Below are positions 44,905 through 55,933 of a DNA stretch of 64,000 nt, one piece after another. The notes under the pieces were generated by a model. That model saw only the letters and a program-made list of their open reading frames with translations, ran no database searches and had not been told where the DNA came from. Source of the DNA: Bisporella sp. PMI_857 (taxonomy: Eukaryota > Ascomycota > Leotiomycetes > Helotiales > Helotiaceae); NCBI GenBank assembly GCA_021307315.1, contig JAJSPD010000073.1, positions 124,001 to 188,000 of the forward strand, read 5' to 3'. Position 1 is the first letter of the stretch. The number at the start of each line of letters is the position of its first letter. The position numbers were made by a program, and so were the translations under genes.

Positions 44905-46487
44905 TTACTCGACTTGAAGAAGCAACTTTCCTTTCATCCGCGCATCATGAAAGTCATCAACTAATCTTGCGATTTGATCAAGTGGATAGAGACGAGTTTG
45001 AGCTCGAATGTTCTTTTCCATCACTAGTTCCATCATCTCCTGCAGCACTTTCTTGTCACCAAGTCCTCCTGGTAAAACAGTGATGTCTTTGGCAACAAAC
45101 ACACTCCAGTGAAACGGAATCGGATCCTTCGGTTGACCAACAGCAATGAGTGTTCCATGTTTCTCAAGAATATCTGTGGTATACTTGAATGCAGGAATGG
45201 CATCTGTACAGACAATTGCAGTGTCAATACCTGCATGTTTATGGAACGTATTCTTTATCTTCTCTATGGCATTGTCTACGCCGTCTTTTGGGTTGATAAG
45301 CAGATCAGGAGGCCAGTTAGAGGAAGCGACGAGATCAAGTGGATCCTGTCGTGTGTCGATGGCCACACATTTGTAGCCCATCGCCTTTGCGAACTGTACA
45401 CCTATCATGCCTCAGTCTTTGCAAATATTAGCAATATGACCAAAATTACCGAGATGGCCTAATCCGCCAACTCCAACAACTGCCAAGACGGAGCCGGGAG
45501 GTTGTTGTGACCGACGAATGCTGTTGAACATTGTGTTGCCTGCACACATCACTGCACAACGGAGATAATGAGGTCAGTATATTAATAATGGAGTCAACCT
45601 TTTGATATAGAAGGAGAAAGGCAGGCTACTTCGCAATACGTACTTGGTGTGGCATCCTTAAAAGACAGTCCATCAGGCAGCTTGATAGTCGAAGACGGAT
45701 CCGCAAGAAGGTACTCTGCCATACCACCATCAGAGTTGAGACCGGAGAGTTGAACCTGCGGGCAGAAATTACTACTTCCTCTGCTGCACTCTCGGCATTT
45801 TCCTGGCGAATATCAACTTCAGGACATGATCGATTTGTTGAAAAACTTACCGCACGAGCCATGGAAGAGGCCAACACCCACGCGATCACCAATTTGAAAT
45901 CCCTGGACATTGGAGCCTACAACCACAACAGTACCAACACTCTCATGGCCTGGGATCATAGGAAGTTTGCCTTCGTAATCGCCCTATGACACGTAAGATC
46001 AATCGAGCTGACGCCCAGGTTCATAGGGTAGCTTACTTCTAGTACGATCGTTTCCGTGTGGCAGAATCCAGCAATCTTCACCTTGACCAGCATTTCACTA
46101 TCAAAGTTGTAAGTGAGATTTTGGTGATGGCCTTCTAATCGGTCATGGCAAAAGGTTCACACCTCCCAAGTATCAAATCAATAAGCTCACTTGAACGGCT
46201 TGGAAATCTCTGTTACATGCTGAAATTGAAAAATGTGTCTCATATGACCCAATATATATATATATATATATAAAAGAGAATGAAAACGTAAATAGAAAAG
46301 ATAACTATATAGGCGTAACCCTTTTTCTCTCAAATAATTCTCTTTACACAATATTCGACACAGAATTGAGGTTGGGACTTACTTACTCATTGTTAGGCTG
46401 AGGAACTGGAAGATCAGTCTTGTATAGATAAGGCTTGCCATATGCCTGGATACAGAGCCCTTTCATCAAAGACGGAATTTTTGCCAT
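44905..46487 (-). CDS. Zinc-dependent alcohol dehydrogenase
   Basis: Six exons: 46487-46387, 46097-46037, 45983-45851, 45802-45644, 45551-45450 and 45401-44905, giving 350 aa, the length of yeast-type ADHs. Start chosen at MAKIPSLMKGLCIQAYG; an upstream in-frame Met gives an unlikely 30-residue extension. Catalytic zinc ligands: Cys46 (GFCHTE), His67 (GHE) and Cys154 (MMCAGN). Structural zinc cysteines: 98, 101, 104 and 112 (SCGKCRECSRGSSNFC). The Rossmann motif is VVGVGGLGHLG, completed across the last splice junction. Family reaction: NAD(P)-dependent alcohol/aldehyde interconversion. The 289-nt first intron carries an (AT)n tract. Every zinc ligand is present, so the model is likely functional. 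Confidence 0.93.
46252..46272. repeat. (AT)n microsatellite
   Basis: About ten uninterrupted AT dinucleotides inside the first intron of the alcohol dehydrogenase gene. Confidence 0.85.
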
Positions 46488-46656
46488 TATGATAATTACA
46501 TTATTGCAATAATGTTTAGAGAAGTGTTGTTGACAAGAGGTGATGTTTAACTTTACCAACGTCATCCCCTTAAGCATGCCTTTATTGGATTCCGTCTTAG
46601 CGTTGCAGCCGCTAAATTAAGGCACTAATTTGTCGTAGCTCGACAACTCACTCCAG

Positions 46657-47262
46657 TCATGGTCGAAGGGGATTTTCGAAGTAAATCTCAACGCCCTCAA
46701 CTTCCTCATCAAACCTGAGTCCCGTTCTCCTCCTCCATCTCTCTTGCATCTTCTGCTTTTCGCTCTCGATGAGCACATCGGGGTCTGGACCCTTCAAACC
46801 TAGTAAATCTATAGCCCTGATCTGACTGCCAGAATCAACTGACGCTCTGAGCGAGTTGAGCCTCCCAGTCATCATTTCTTCGGTGCGAATCTTGTCGTAT
46901 GTTTGCCTGCGTCTTCTTTCCGACTCGGCTTCGTACGACAATCTGACTCTATTCTCCATCTCGAGCTGGGATATACGTCTTTCAACAGCCGCAACAGTCC
47001 AAGGCTCTGGTTCAAGATCTAGCGCCTGCCTAGCTCCCGGCTCAGCCCGCCGCACCGTTGAGGGATTGCCGGCATTGGTTCGTGGCGCTATGATGTTTTG
47101 CGGCTCAATATATGTGTGAAGTTTAGATATTCTTGGATCAGGTTCAGTCTGTCGCGGTTTAACCCTACTCCTGCGCACTTTTCTAGGTGCCACAGCCTCG
47201 TCCTCTCCACTTGGATTTTCTCTCTTCCTGCGAAAATTTCCATGAAAACAAAGAAAACCCAT
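46657..47262 (-). CDS. Uncharacterised small protein with possible N-terminal lipidation
   Basis: Single exon, 201 aa, no known domain. The N-terminus MGFLCFHGNFRRKR has Gly2 and Cys5 followed by basic residues, the arrangement typical of N-myristoylated and palmitoylated proteins. Residues 15-80 are basic and probably disordered. Residues about 85-150 are charged and coiled-coil-like (ERRISQLEMENRVRLSYEAE). The C-terminal third includes IDLLGLKGPDPDVLIESEK and RWRRRTGLRFDEEVEGVEI. Coding is supported by the clean frame and by charged, non-repetitive composition. Function unknown. Confidence 0.65.
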   Translation of the reverse strand: MGFLCFHGNFRRKRENPSGEDEAVAPRKVRRSRVKPRQTEPDPRISKLHTYIEPQNIIAPRTNAGNPSTVRRAEPGARQALDLEPEPWTVAAVERRISQLEMENRVRLSYEAESERRRRQTYDKIRTEEMMTGRLNSLRASVDSGSQIRAIDLLGLKGPDPDVLIESEKQKMQERWRRRTGLRFDEEVEGVEIYFENPLRP

Positions 47263-48333
47263 GTTGAGACAATGTATTTTACTTCTTGTCCGAAGCTCGA
47301 ACTGTCAGGCCAAAAGGTCTTGCAGTGAGGCTCTTAAAAAAGAACTACGTGTGGGATATTTATTCCATGTCTAATATTGACCTATTTTTGGTATGCGAGG
47401 ATTTCCAGACTGCTTGCAATTATTTTAGCCCAATAAAAAGTCTCTTGGGATATCCCGGGCAGCAGGCCGTGATATCGGTGGAATAACCAGCCGCTACGGG
47501 CTAACCTGATCGAGCTGGGGCTGAGATGTCACTTGATTTCCACCTGTTAAGTCTCTTTTTGATATCTGCTGGCGGTTGTTTCTATTATAGCCAGTCGAAA
47601 TCATGGAAATGATGATTTAGTGATCATTTGACACAGATAGGAGCCAACAGCTTCGCAGGAGGAGCCCCTGAGGCATTTGCAAATTGAGAACTAGTACTTA
47701 AGCAGTGTTTAGAGAATTTCTTTCAGCAGTAAGAAGTCACCTTTCATCGGACACACTGTCTCGAAATGCTGAGTATAATCTTTAACCTAAATCTCAACAA
47801 TATTGTACGATGGGATGCGAATCCTATGTGCGCCTCCTAGAAGCAAGCTGGCAGTAGCCACCTTCAAGTTGATACAAACACAGAGCGATAAATAAGCGTT
47901 CTTGCCTTTGCTCGCATTCTCAAGTATATAAACAGAAGTCTGAGAAGCAACAACGGTGAAAGCATAAGGTTTGAAACATTCAGCCTTATATGCTTAGTTA
48001 CATAGCTACTACGGGAGGAGCCGCTAGCAACCTAGGACGCTTGTGGTTGTGGCGGTTTAAGTAATGTATTCAGTTATGGATTCGTTTTGCACAAGCGTTG
48101 CCTCAGTTGCAACGATATCCTTCCTACACTTTAAAGTTATATTAACGAATAAATTCTTTAATAGGTTTACGAGCAGTACCCAACTTTCCTCACAACTTTC
48201 GTCAAAAGCTATGCGCATCGGCAGTCGGTAGCACCTCACTCCTTGATGCCACGAAGTTTGGCGGGCATTTCGGAATTAGGCTCGCTGACCGCACTGAGTA
48301 TAGTGACGTAGACAACTAAGTCATCTCACATAG
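47263..48333. other. Gene-free interval
   Basis: About 1.1 kb upstream of the small lipidated-type protein. It presumably includes its promoter. No supported gene, RNA or repeat. Confidence 0.45.
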
Positions 48334-48596
48334 TCTGCAGCGAGGCAAGTGCGGCTCAGCTTGGAGACAAAGTTAAGCCGGGTAATCGCAGCACTGAAGA
48401 TTCTGTGAATGGTAAAGGCGAGGCGAGTGAATTAACGGATTTGAACAGGCCCCAGGGTACTAATAATGGGACAAGAGAGGAAAGGGACGAAAAATCCAGG
48501 AAACTCCTGGCTAAGTTCTCTGCGATGACCGTAATGAGAGCGGCGCTACAAGGGGCTGGAGGAATTGTGGGCTTATGGACTGCTCTAGCACTGTAA
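48334..48596 (+). CDS. Small coding-like terminal exon or gene fragment
   Basis: After an acceptor-like CTCACATAG the frame is open for 87 codons to TAA: CSEASAAQLGDKVKPGNRST, a polar linker, then SRKLLAKFSAMTVMRAALQG and a Gly-rich hydrophobic tail AGGIVGLWTALAL that could be a membrane anchor. An internal ATG at 48405 would give 63 aa. I could not join it convincingly to an upstream exon, so it may be a relic. No family recognised. Confidence 0.3.
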
Positions 48597-50382
48597 TTGC
48601 GTTGACCGGCAAGGATAGCTATGCTGAAGGTCGCAAGTCTTCTACAATAAACGTCGAGTGGCTATTGTATATACCATACTTAGTGACACAAACTCACAAG
48701 CACGGAATCTATTTTTGTTTGAAATTTTTAGTTACTTGCCGTCAAGGTAATTTCCGTACATCATCAACGCTGCTGAAATAGGCTCGTAATTCTGATCATT
48801 TTAAGTCTTCAATATAGTAAGAAAACCAAGGCTCCAAGCTTTTGCGCAAACTCATCTTACGGCCTCGGGCTGTTTCTCCGTCCAGCCCTAGCGACAGCCT
48901 GGACAATATATACTTCGATATCTAGTGTATCATCCATTCTGAAATACCAGAGTCGAGAATTGGGCCATATGGAAAAGATGTCACCGCTCCACCTGCTCTC
49001 TTCAAACACAAAATTTCCAAGAATGCGGAGACATCGTACCTGACGTCGACGAAGCGTGGTTACACATTGGGAGAAGCAAATCAGCCACAATGAGTCCTTC
49101 GGGGGAGAATCCCTTGCCTCAGGTTTAGGGTAGACGTCATGGCTGCATATCGTGGAGAAGTAGTCGCCGCATTTCTCGGTATTCATGGTGTAGGACGTCC
49201 TAATGACAGCGTATATAATTAAATACGCCTATCTCATGAAAAGTTAACCTCCATAAGTTTGTAAAGATGCGTAGTTCAGCACTCACTGCTGTAGTGCTGG
49301 CGATTCCAGTACTTCTGCTGACAAGAATTATATCCTCCGACTCACCCACTGTCAGAACTGCCTCATCAAGCCCATCCTCAGCTTTCTCCGCTGCAGTCTC
49401 CAGCACAACAGGAAAACTTACGTCTTGGATCAGCGCACGTGTTGGACATGCATAGCATATTCGGACAAACCACCGTCTATCTAACAAACAAAGATGCATA
49501 TCCTCCAACCGGTACGGCCTCGGCGCCGTCTCGCGCTACGCAAACAAACAGCATGGCACGGGGTCCATTCCCTGCAGGTCCACCACCCTCCTTATCCCAC
49601 ACCCACCTCTAACTACTAACAACCCACCAGCTAACCCTCCCGCCACGGTAGCTCCCCCAAGGCGCGCGCGAGACCGATGCGCAATGTGACATCCGCGCAT
49701 GTACGAACAGGATATGTAGCGGACGATCGCCGGGTTCGACGACAGGAGCTTTAGCGGCAGGAACCGCCGACGGCAGCGGGGGTGAATGATTCGGTTTCAA
49801 GGACGGGAGACGGTGGCTCTGGAGGACGGGTGGTCTCGGTGTCGAGCACGAAGATCAAGATAGCGACGAGCACAGCCGTGGGCTCAACGGAGGGTGGGAG
49901 CGTTTCGGCGAGGACTGCTGAAATCGATTCCGCGCTGGGTAGTTTGATGTTGGGAGTGCTGCTCGATATCCTGGAGGCGCTGTGAACAGGAAACGTTCCA
50001 TCTTCTGCAAGTGTGTCATGCCTAGATGGATATACCTGTAACAAAACTATTTCATACAAATCAAGTGCCGTGAAGCATTTATGCTTCATAATTCAAATGC
50101 TTCCTTTGCGTTACGGACATGTTTAAAGCTCGATCGAGGGTATATACAAGCTCTTTTCATTCGCTTCGCTAGCATAAAAGTATGGGTGAATCACCCAATT
50201 TGTATTCGAACAGCCACTAACTGAAGAAGATTTTTGCTAATCCATCTCCGAGAAATCATATCTCATAAACCATCATAAATAACTTTCATCTACGGTGTCG
50301 TTTGCCACATGATCTCCAAGCCCAGCATTCCTATCCAATGCAAATACGCTATGCCCAACTCAGAAGAGCGTTAGTGGATGTT
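48597..50382. other. Gene-poor interval with a GC-rich island
   Basis: About 1.8 kb. Sequence at roughly 49540-49990 is visibly richer in GC than its surroundings and open on both strands for stretches (minus VEPTAVLVAILIFVLDTE; plus STKIKIATSTAVGSTEGG), but stops interrupt every reading longer than about 110 codons. Possibly a decayed gene or the antisense image of one. No confident call. Confidence 0.4.
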
Positions 50383-53300
50383 TCAGCTTCCAATACCCAG
50401 CCCAACGCGTGATCCGCTTTGGCCACTTTGCTGTGTTCCAACACTTGCGCCTCGTTCACGCAGTCGTCGTCCCTCCATTAAACCCCGCAAGCCTCGTTTT
50501 TGCAGGCCGATGACCGCTGATACATCGCCATTCCATGCCTCCCCTCTTTCTTCATTGTATTTTCCCTTTTTCTCGAGACCACTAGCTTCGCTCCCACTAA
50601 CATCACTAGCGACACTGCTCGTAGCACTGAGACTTTCCTCGTCATCCTGCCTTCTGCCTCCTTGGCCTGAGCTTAGGTTGCCGACCGATGTGTTGATTCT
50701 TAGGCTACCTGGTCCGGTTCTTGCCGGTTCGGGTCCAGGTATATCGGAAAAGGTTGGCGACAACCAGTTCTCGCCATTCTCTGATGTTGTTGATGTTGAT
50801 CGACCACCACCAGCAGCCATAGCAGATGCATTGAATACAGCAGCTGCATTACGGGAGTCAAGGACACCATGGAGACGCTCTACCACAGCCTCAAGTAAAC
50901 CATCAATCTTGTAGGGCCGGGCGAGTTGAAGAAGGGAACATAAAATTTGCGGCGTGCAGAGCGGTGAGGAAGATGGTGGGAGTGACGAGCCATAAAGGAA
51001 ATAAAGTAGAGACTGAAGGGTCAGGTGCGTATGAGGAAGATATAGCGTACGTGGGCGTGATGAGGGAGGCAGAGTTGCGGTATCAGGAAGCTGCGCGACA
51101 TTCGAGTCAGGAGTTGAACTAGAGCCGGCATTGTTGAGAGTAGTGGTAGTTGATAGATTGGAGGATTGGCCGCCAAGACTCGGAGTAATAGTTACGCTAC
51201 TGTTTCGGCTCGGGTTGTGCCGGAAAATGTTTTCGGGCCGGAGCGTAGCCGCATCATTGCCGTCTTGATTTGCGGCACCTTCTCGGAGCAACTGCACAAA
51301 GTAAGGACCCCATCTTTGTGCTATAAAGCGGGAGTTGACCGGTATCCGTTCACCCCCAACACAAATGATGTCCATGTCGGCTAATTCTCTCAGGCCAAGC
51401 GCTGCCTGGCCCAGATCCTCAGCAGCTTTGGTCAACGACCGACCTCCAGCAGTCCATCCAGCCTTGGTCTTCAGGCTAAGTGATGGGCCTGAATACGGCG
51501 AGCTGGCCGATACGAATCCAGACATGGGTGCTGTTTTTCTAGGATTATCGTAGAGTCCAAAGGCTTCCAACTCGACCATGCATACATTGGAAAAGTTGAT
51601 ACGTCGGTGGTTGTAATCCTCAACTAGGCTGCGTTTACGATTTCCTAAGATGACGAAGGTATTCCGGCGATTCCAAAGAACACCGCGATTCCAACTCCCT
51701 TGACTGAAGACATTCCCCCCAGCATCGATGCGACTCCATGTCAAAGCGCGCAGATCTAGAGCCCACAAAGCATATTCTTGTTTGGACGAAGTCAGGTACG
51801 TACCACTGACAACGAAATTCGTATCGATGATCCCTCCGTTGGGAAAGCGGAGCCCGGGAGGCGAAAAGGTTCCTTGCATTGGCTTCTCGGACAGAGTTCC
51901 ATCAGAGGAACGGATTTGTAGCTCCAGTTTTACATCCAAAAAGTTGTAATTGGAGTAAATCAGCATGCTGGACCCAGGCTCTCTGGAATCTTGACTAGGG
52001 CCGCTGTCTGATTTCCCTGAAGAACTCTTTCCAAGCCGCGAAGCTACATTGCTAGGCAATGGTGCTACGACACTTCGGTAGGCTCCACAACTTTTCCCTA
52101 ATTGCTGGGTGCTAGTCCACTTTAAACTTCGAATATTAAACACACTGATCTGCTCAATGTAATGATTGGCGCTGTCTTGGCCACCAACCACAACCATCTC
52201 AGCTCCTCCACTCCCGTCAATATTTACACCAATTGTTCCTTGATTTGGATTTGAACCCGAAGGATTATGATGTAGTGCTGAGGAAGGCGCATTGACTGAC
52301 GAAAACGTTGCAGATGACGGGAGAATAGTAGCACAATGTGCATAACGGCCTTGTGGGGTATCTTGAGTAGGTATGAAAGTCCAAGTTTTTGAGGTCGCGT
52401 CATAAATATATATGTCAGACATGACAACAACCTCAGGCTGAGAATCCTGACTATTTGGAGCCGGAGACTGGGATTGCTGTGGCTGATTGGGTGCTGGTGA
52501 CATGCCTCCATAGCACACAAGCTTCGTGTCGCCTAACGGGCAAACGCTATGAAAGTATCTAGGAGGTGGTATGTCTCCCTGTGTCTCTAGCTTTGTCCAA
52601 TGCCGGCGGATCAAATCCAACTCGTATAAGTCGTTCGTCAGCATGGGCCTGCTTCGAGATAGTATTCTTCCTCCGAATACATATAATTTATCCCCTAGTA
52701 TCGTGGTAGTAGCTCCAACTAGTGGATGAGGCTCTCTACCGGTAGTTCGATGTACATTGCACATAAGTCCAGACAAATGAGTTGAGGATCCTCCTGGGGT
52801 CACAATATTTTGGCCGCCAGCTGAACGTGGTTGTTGTGCGGGTGACGGACCTGCTGATGGTGGCCCGTTGCTTCTCGGGGTCATTATATCCCTCGTGTCA
52901 TCTTCTTCCGGCTTGCTTGAGCTTGCAAAACTGCTCTGGTTGGTAGCCATTTCAGCCAGATTCGAGGTTGAAGTTGCCTTGTAACCATTTGCATATTGTA
53001 GTGGCGCACCAGATGTCGAAGAGTCCATTGTACTCGTTCGACTCCCACTAACAGCTGGCCGAGACATTATAGTAAAGGGTTTCGGAGTTTCCGGGGGAGA
53101 AAACGGGTTCATTAACAGTTGTTCAAGAGGCGGTGATCCAGGAGTATCTGGTAGAGGTTTTTCACTGCTGTGATTGAAATTGCTTGTGCTTCTGGCATGC
53201 CTCAATTTTCTGGGTGATAATGGTGATCCCCCTCTGCGACTCGAAGACTGCACGGGAGATGTCGTCCTAAAGCTCCCACTAGTTTGTAGTTCCGTAGGCC

Positions 53301-53499
53301 TATGCCGCGATCCAGAAGATATTGAGCCCAGCCGCCGAATGCCAGAGATGCCCTTCCGTACGCCGGCGAGGAAATCAACCTTGTCGTTCTCTTCTTCAGA
53401 GTGTCCCGAATCGGATGAGGTCGAAAATTTGGATGATTCGAAGGAGGCAGCGGGACGTATGGTCTCCTTGTCTGTCCGCAAAGTTAGCTTTGGGGCCAT
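50383..53499 (-). CDS. Kelch-repeat and BTB domain protein (Ral2-like)
   Basis: Intronless, 1038 aa. The N-terminal 230 residues are Ser/Pro-rich and disordered. Kelch propeller repeats run from about 245 to 670, for example PHPLVGATTTILGDKLYVFG, NDLYELDLIRRHWTKLETQG, RYFHSVCPLGDTKLVCYGG and WNRGVLWNRRNTFVILGNRK. A BTB-like region begins at about 690 (ADMDIICVGGERIPVNSRFI), is interrupted by a Ser/Thr-rich insert, and resumes at LYLPHTHLTLQSLLYFLYGS and LARPYKIDGLLEAVVERL. The tail is disordered. The architecture matches the fungal group related to fission-yeast Ral2, which acts with Ras1 in cell shape and mating; that functional link is an inference. Probably cytoplasmic. Confidence 0.85.
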   Translation of the reverse strand: MAPKLTLRTDKETIRPAASFESSKFSTSSDSGHSEEENDKVDFLAGVRKGISGIRRLGSISSGSRHRPTELQTSGSFRTTSPVQSSSRRGGSPLSPRKLRHARSTSNFNHSSEKPLPDTPGSPPLEQLLMNPFSPPETPKPFTIMSRPAVSGSRTSTMDSSTSGAPLQYANGYKATSTSNLAEMATNQSSFASSSKPEEDDTRDIMTPRSNGPPSAGPSPAQQPRSAGGQNIVTPGGSSTHLSGLMCNVHRTTGREPHPLVGATTTILGDKLYVFGGRILSRSRPMLTNDLYELDLIRRHWTKLETQGDIPPPRYFHSVCPLGDTKLVCYGGMSPAPNQPQQSQSPAPNSQDSQPEVVVMSDIYIYDATSKTWTFIPTQDTPQGRYAHCATILPSSATFSSVNAPSSALHHNPSGSNPNQGTIGVNIDGSGGAEMVVVGGQDSANHYIEQISVFNIRSLKWTSTQQLGKSCGAYRSVVAPLPSNVASRLGKSSSGKSDSGPSQDSREPGSSMLIYSNYNFLDVKLELQIRSSDGTLSEKPMQGTFSPPGLRFPNGGIIDTNFVVSGTYLTSSKQEYALWALDLRALTWSRIDAGGNVFSQGSWNRGVLWNRRNTFVILGNRKRSLVEDYNHRRINFSNVCMVELEAFGLYDNPRKTAPMSGFVSASSPYSGPSLSLKTKAGWTAGGRSLTKAAEDLGQAALGLRELADMDIICVGGERIPVNSRFIAQRWGPYFVQLLREGAANQDGNDAATLRPENIFRHNPSRNSSVTITPSLGGQSSNLSTTTTLNNAGSSSTPDSNVAQLPDTATLPPSSRPRTLYLPHTHLTLQSLLYFLYGSSLPPSSSPLCTPQILCSLLQLARPYKIDGLLEAVVERLHGVLDSRNAAAVFNASAMAAGGGRSTSTTSENGENWLSPTFSDIPGPEPARTGPGSLRINTSVGNLSSGQGGRRQDDEESLSATSSVASDVSGSEASGLEKKGKYNEERGEAWNGDVSAVIGLQKRGLRGLMEGRRLRERGASVGTQQSGQSGSRVGLGIGS

Positions 53500-54970
53500 A
53501 GTGTATTGATCTCATAGTGAGGCCTCAAAAGCGACTGAAGCAGAACTCAGGAGTTCGAAACCTTGAGAACCACGAGTTCACATGTCGAGCTTTAACATGG
53601 AAACATGGAGAAAAGTAGCTGCTTACCTAGGACAATCTACCCTAACTAGGGAGAGAACCCGCTCCGCGTAATGATGTTGACCCGGATCAGCTGGGTGTTC
53701 CGCAAATGAATCCCGTCTGGGTGCGTGGTGGGAAAAGAGGCTCGTGGCGAGAAGGTCCGCCCACAACAGCCGCACAGACGCCTTGACACCACAAATTTCA
53801 CAGAAATGGCAACGACAGGCGCCTGCTTCCCTGCTTCGATGCTCCAGCAGCCCGGATAGGGACTTTGGGTCGCGGGTAGGGCCGAACGATTGGTACACGT
53901 TTGCTGCCGCTTCCAGAACGAATGTTTAGTTTCGCGTTTGTGATTTTACCAAATTCTTGAACTCGTAAAGATTTGCGAGCCGTCCCACCGGTGTCCCAGT
54001 TTCTTGACAAGCCTCACGTGGAAAAATGTCCTAATCTCCGCTATGTTTCGATTTCCATAAAACCACCGGGTCTGTCTGGCAGATGTTCTTCGTGCCTGTC
54101 GAGCTTCCTGAAGAATAAAGAACTCTCGATATCACCTTCGGCCCGTATTTGCGCCTGGCAGGACGTATTCGGCCCTCGTCCTCAACTCAGTAGCTGCCAA
54201 AAGCTCAATCCCGCGAATTTTCTTATTCTGCCGTTGCTGTAGAAGTTGAAGGTTATAATAGAGAAAGCCGGTCTATACTTGGTCGGTTGGATGTCTCGGA
54301 CCTGACCCCTCGCTCAACACCCTCTCATCTATCACTGTTCGTCCGATGGTTCCAACCTTGTTTCGTTAGATTGCTCTGAATTTTCGGGCCAAAGTTTCAA
54401 TTCATGATTAATTCAAGCAGGGAAGTTGTGGTGATGATTGATATTGATATTTTCGGTGAAAAGGGCCCCCCTCCCCCCTTTTTGGCACCTTCTTTGCTTC
54501 AGGTTAATTGATTTCGGAAAGGGGGGCACAAACGCGCTAAAGGCCGTTTTGATGCAAAGAGCCTCTAAGATCGGCACAATGCAAGATAATGCCCGTCAAT
54601 CATTCCAGCGTTTTAATAGGACACAAACGATGCATTTCATCAATAAATAGACGCCTCAATGCTGAGGCTCATCTATCAGTTCAATTATGGTGTTGAGGGA
54701 GTCATTATCTGTGTCACTTAATGTTGACGTGTGGAGAAGCAGAATCACATGTTTTTTGGAAGGAGAAAAGGAGGCAGTTTATCAAGGTAAAGTGGCTGAA
54801 ATGAAGTGGAGGGTATAGTTTCTTATTTACTTTTGCGCCTCAAAGCAGATCGATGGGTTGGCCTTTTTCAGGATAATAGCATGACAGCCAAGTATAATAT
54901 GTCTTCCGCCATCCCAGCCACTCCGTTTCTGTATCATTCAATTCCCAATCGCAGTCCTAAAATATAGAAT
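53500..54970. other. Intergenic region upstream of the Kelch/BTB gene
   Basis: About 1.5 kb. The part near 53500-54250 is moderately GC-rich with pyrimidine tracts and should be the promoter and long leader of the Kelch/BTB gene. The remainder is 3' flank of the peroxiredoxin. Short frames do not look coding. Confidence 0.5.
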
Positions 54971-55933
54971 TTAGACGGCGGCAGAAGTTTCTTCCTTTGG
55001 CAATGGGGTAAATCGAAGGTATGGCTTGACGATGCGGAACTTGGGGAAGAGTGTCGCGGCCTCATCGTTCTTGACGGAGGGATGGACAATAACGTCATCT
55101 CCTGGGACCCAGTTAATGGGGGTGGTAACACGGTGCTTGTCACCGGTCTGAAGGGAATCAACGACTCGGAGAACCTCGGCGGTGTTACGGCCAGTTGAAG
55201 CTGGGTATGAGAGGATGAGGCGGATGGTCTTCTTTGGGTCAATGATGAAAACAGAGCGGATGGTGAAGGCAATGCCCTTGGAGTCAACATTGGTAGTGTC
55301 TTGGTAGTCAAGCCTGGCCGAGAGAGTCAGTCGCGATCCCTATGTTCCAAACAGTATGCTCACATGTCATATGCATATGCAACCTTGCGCTCCTTGTCAC
55401 CAATGATTGGGAAGCTGAGTTTGCTACCCGAGATCTCATCGATATCCTTAATCCATCCTCCGTGCGACTCGATGGTATTGGCAGAGAGACCAATCAACTT
55501 GACGCCACGCTTGGTGAACTCTGGCTCGAGCTTGGCGAAAGCACCAAGTTCGGTTGTGCAGACCGGAGTGTAGTCCTCAGGGTGAGAGAAGAGTACAACC
55601 CAGTTGTCACCAATGAACTCGTGGAAGTCAATGGGACCGTTGGTGGTGTCGGCCTTGAAGTTTGGTGCAATGCTTCCCAAACGGAGACTGTCAACACAAA
55701 CGCGTCAGCGGAAATGTTTCTTTATGTAGAATTAAATCTGTAGAGAGACCGCTGGTATATTAATGTTCCTATCGCTACGCTCGAGACTTTCTCCTTTGCA
55801 GGCCGGTTGGACATGTTTGCAGAGGCATAGCAGTTCAATTGCACAATGGTGGGGTAGTTGTGCTCATAGAGGGGTAGCATTGGGCAGGGAACAGGAGGGG
55901 TACTCACGGGGTTGCTCTTTGCTCAGCGGCCAT
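54971..55933 (-). CDS. 1-Cys peroxiredoxin (Prx6 type)
   Basis: Three exons, 55933-55908, 55687-55364 and 55313-54971, giving 230 aa. The start MAAEQRATP is followed across the first intron by LRLGSIAPNFKADTT. The peroxidatic Cys52 lies in FSHPEDYTPVCTTELGAF, and there is no other cysteine in the protein, so it is a true 1-Cys enzyme. Later signatures are IGLSANTIESHGGWIKDI, SFPIIGDKERKVAYAYDM, IDPKKTIRLILSYPASTGRN and the C-terminal NWVPGDDVIVHP of the Prx6 subclass. Family reaction: reduction of peroxides using an external thiol. No mitochondrial presequence, so probably cytosolic, unlike yeast Prx1. Codon use is biased toward C/G-ending codons, which suggests high expression. Confidence 0.95.

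Noticed and set aside
50378..50914. 178-codon plus-strand frame antisense to the BTB region
   Set aside because: Low-complexity Ser/Pro/Leu sequence opposite a clear domain-bearing gene.
55342..55743. 133-codon frame antisense to the peroxiredoxin
   Set aside because: Explained by the strong codon bias of the peroxiredoxin, which suppresses stops on the other strand.
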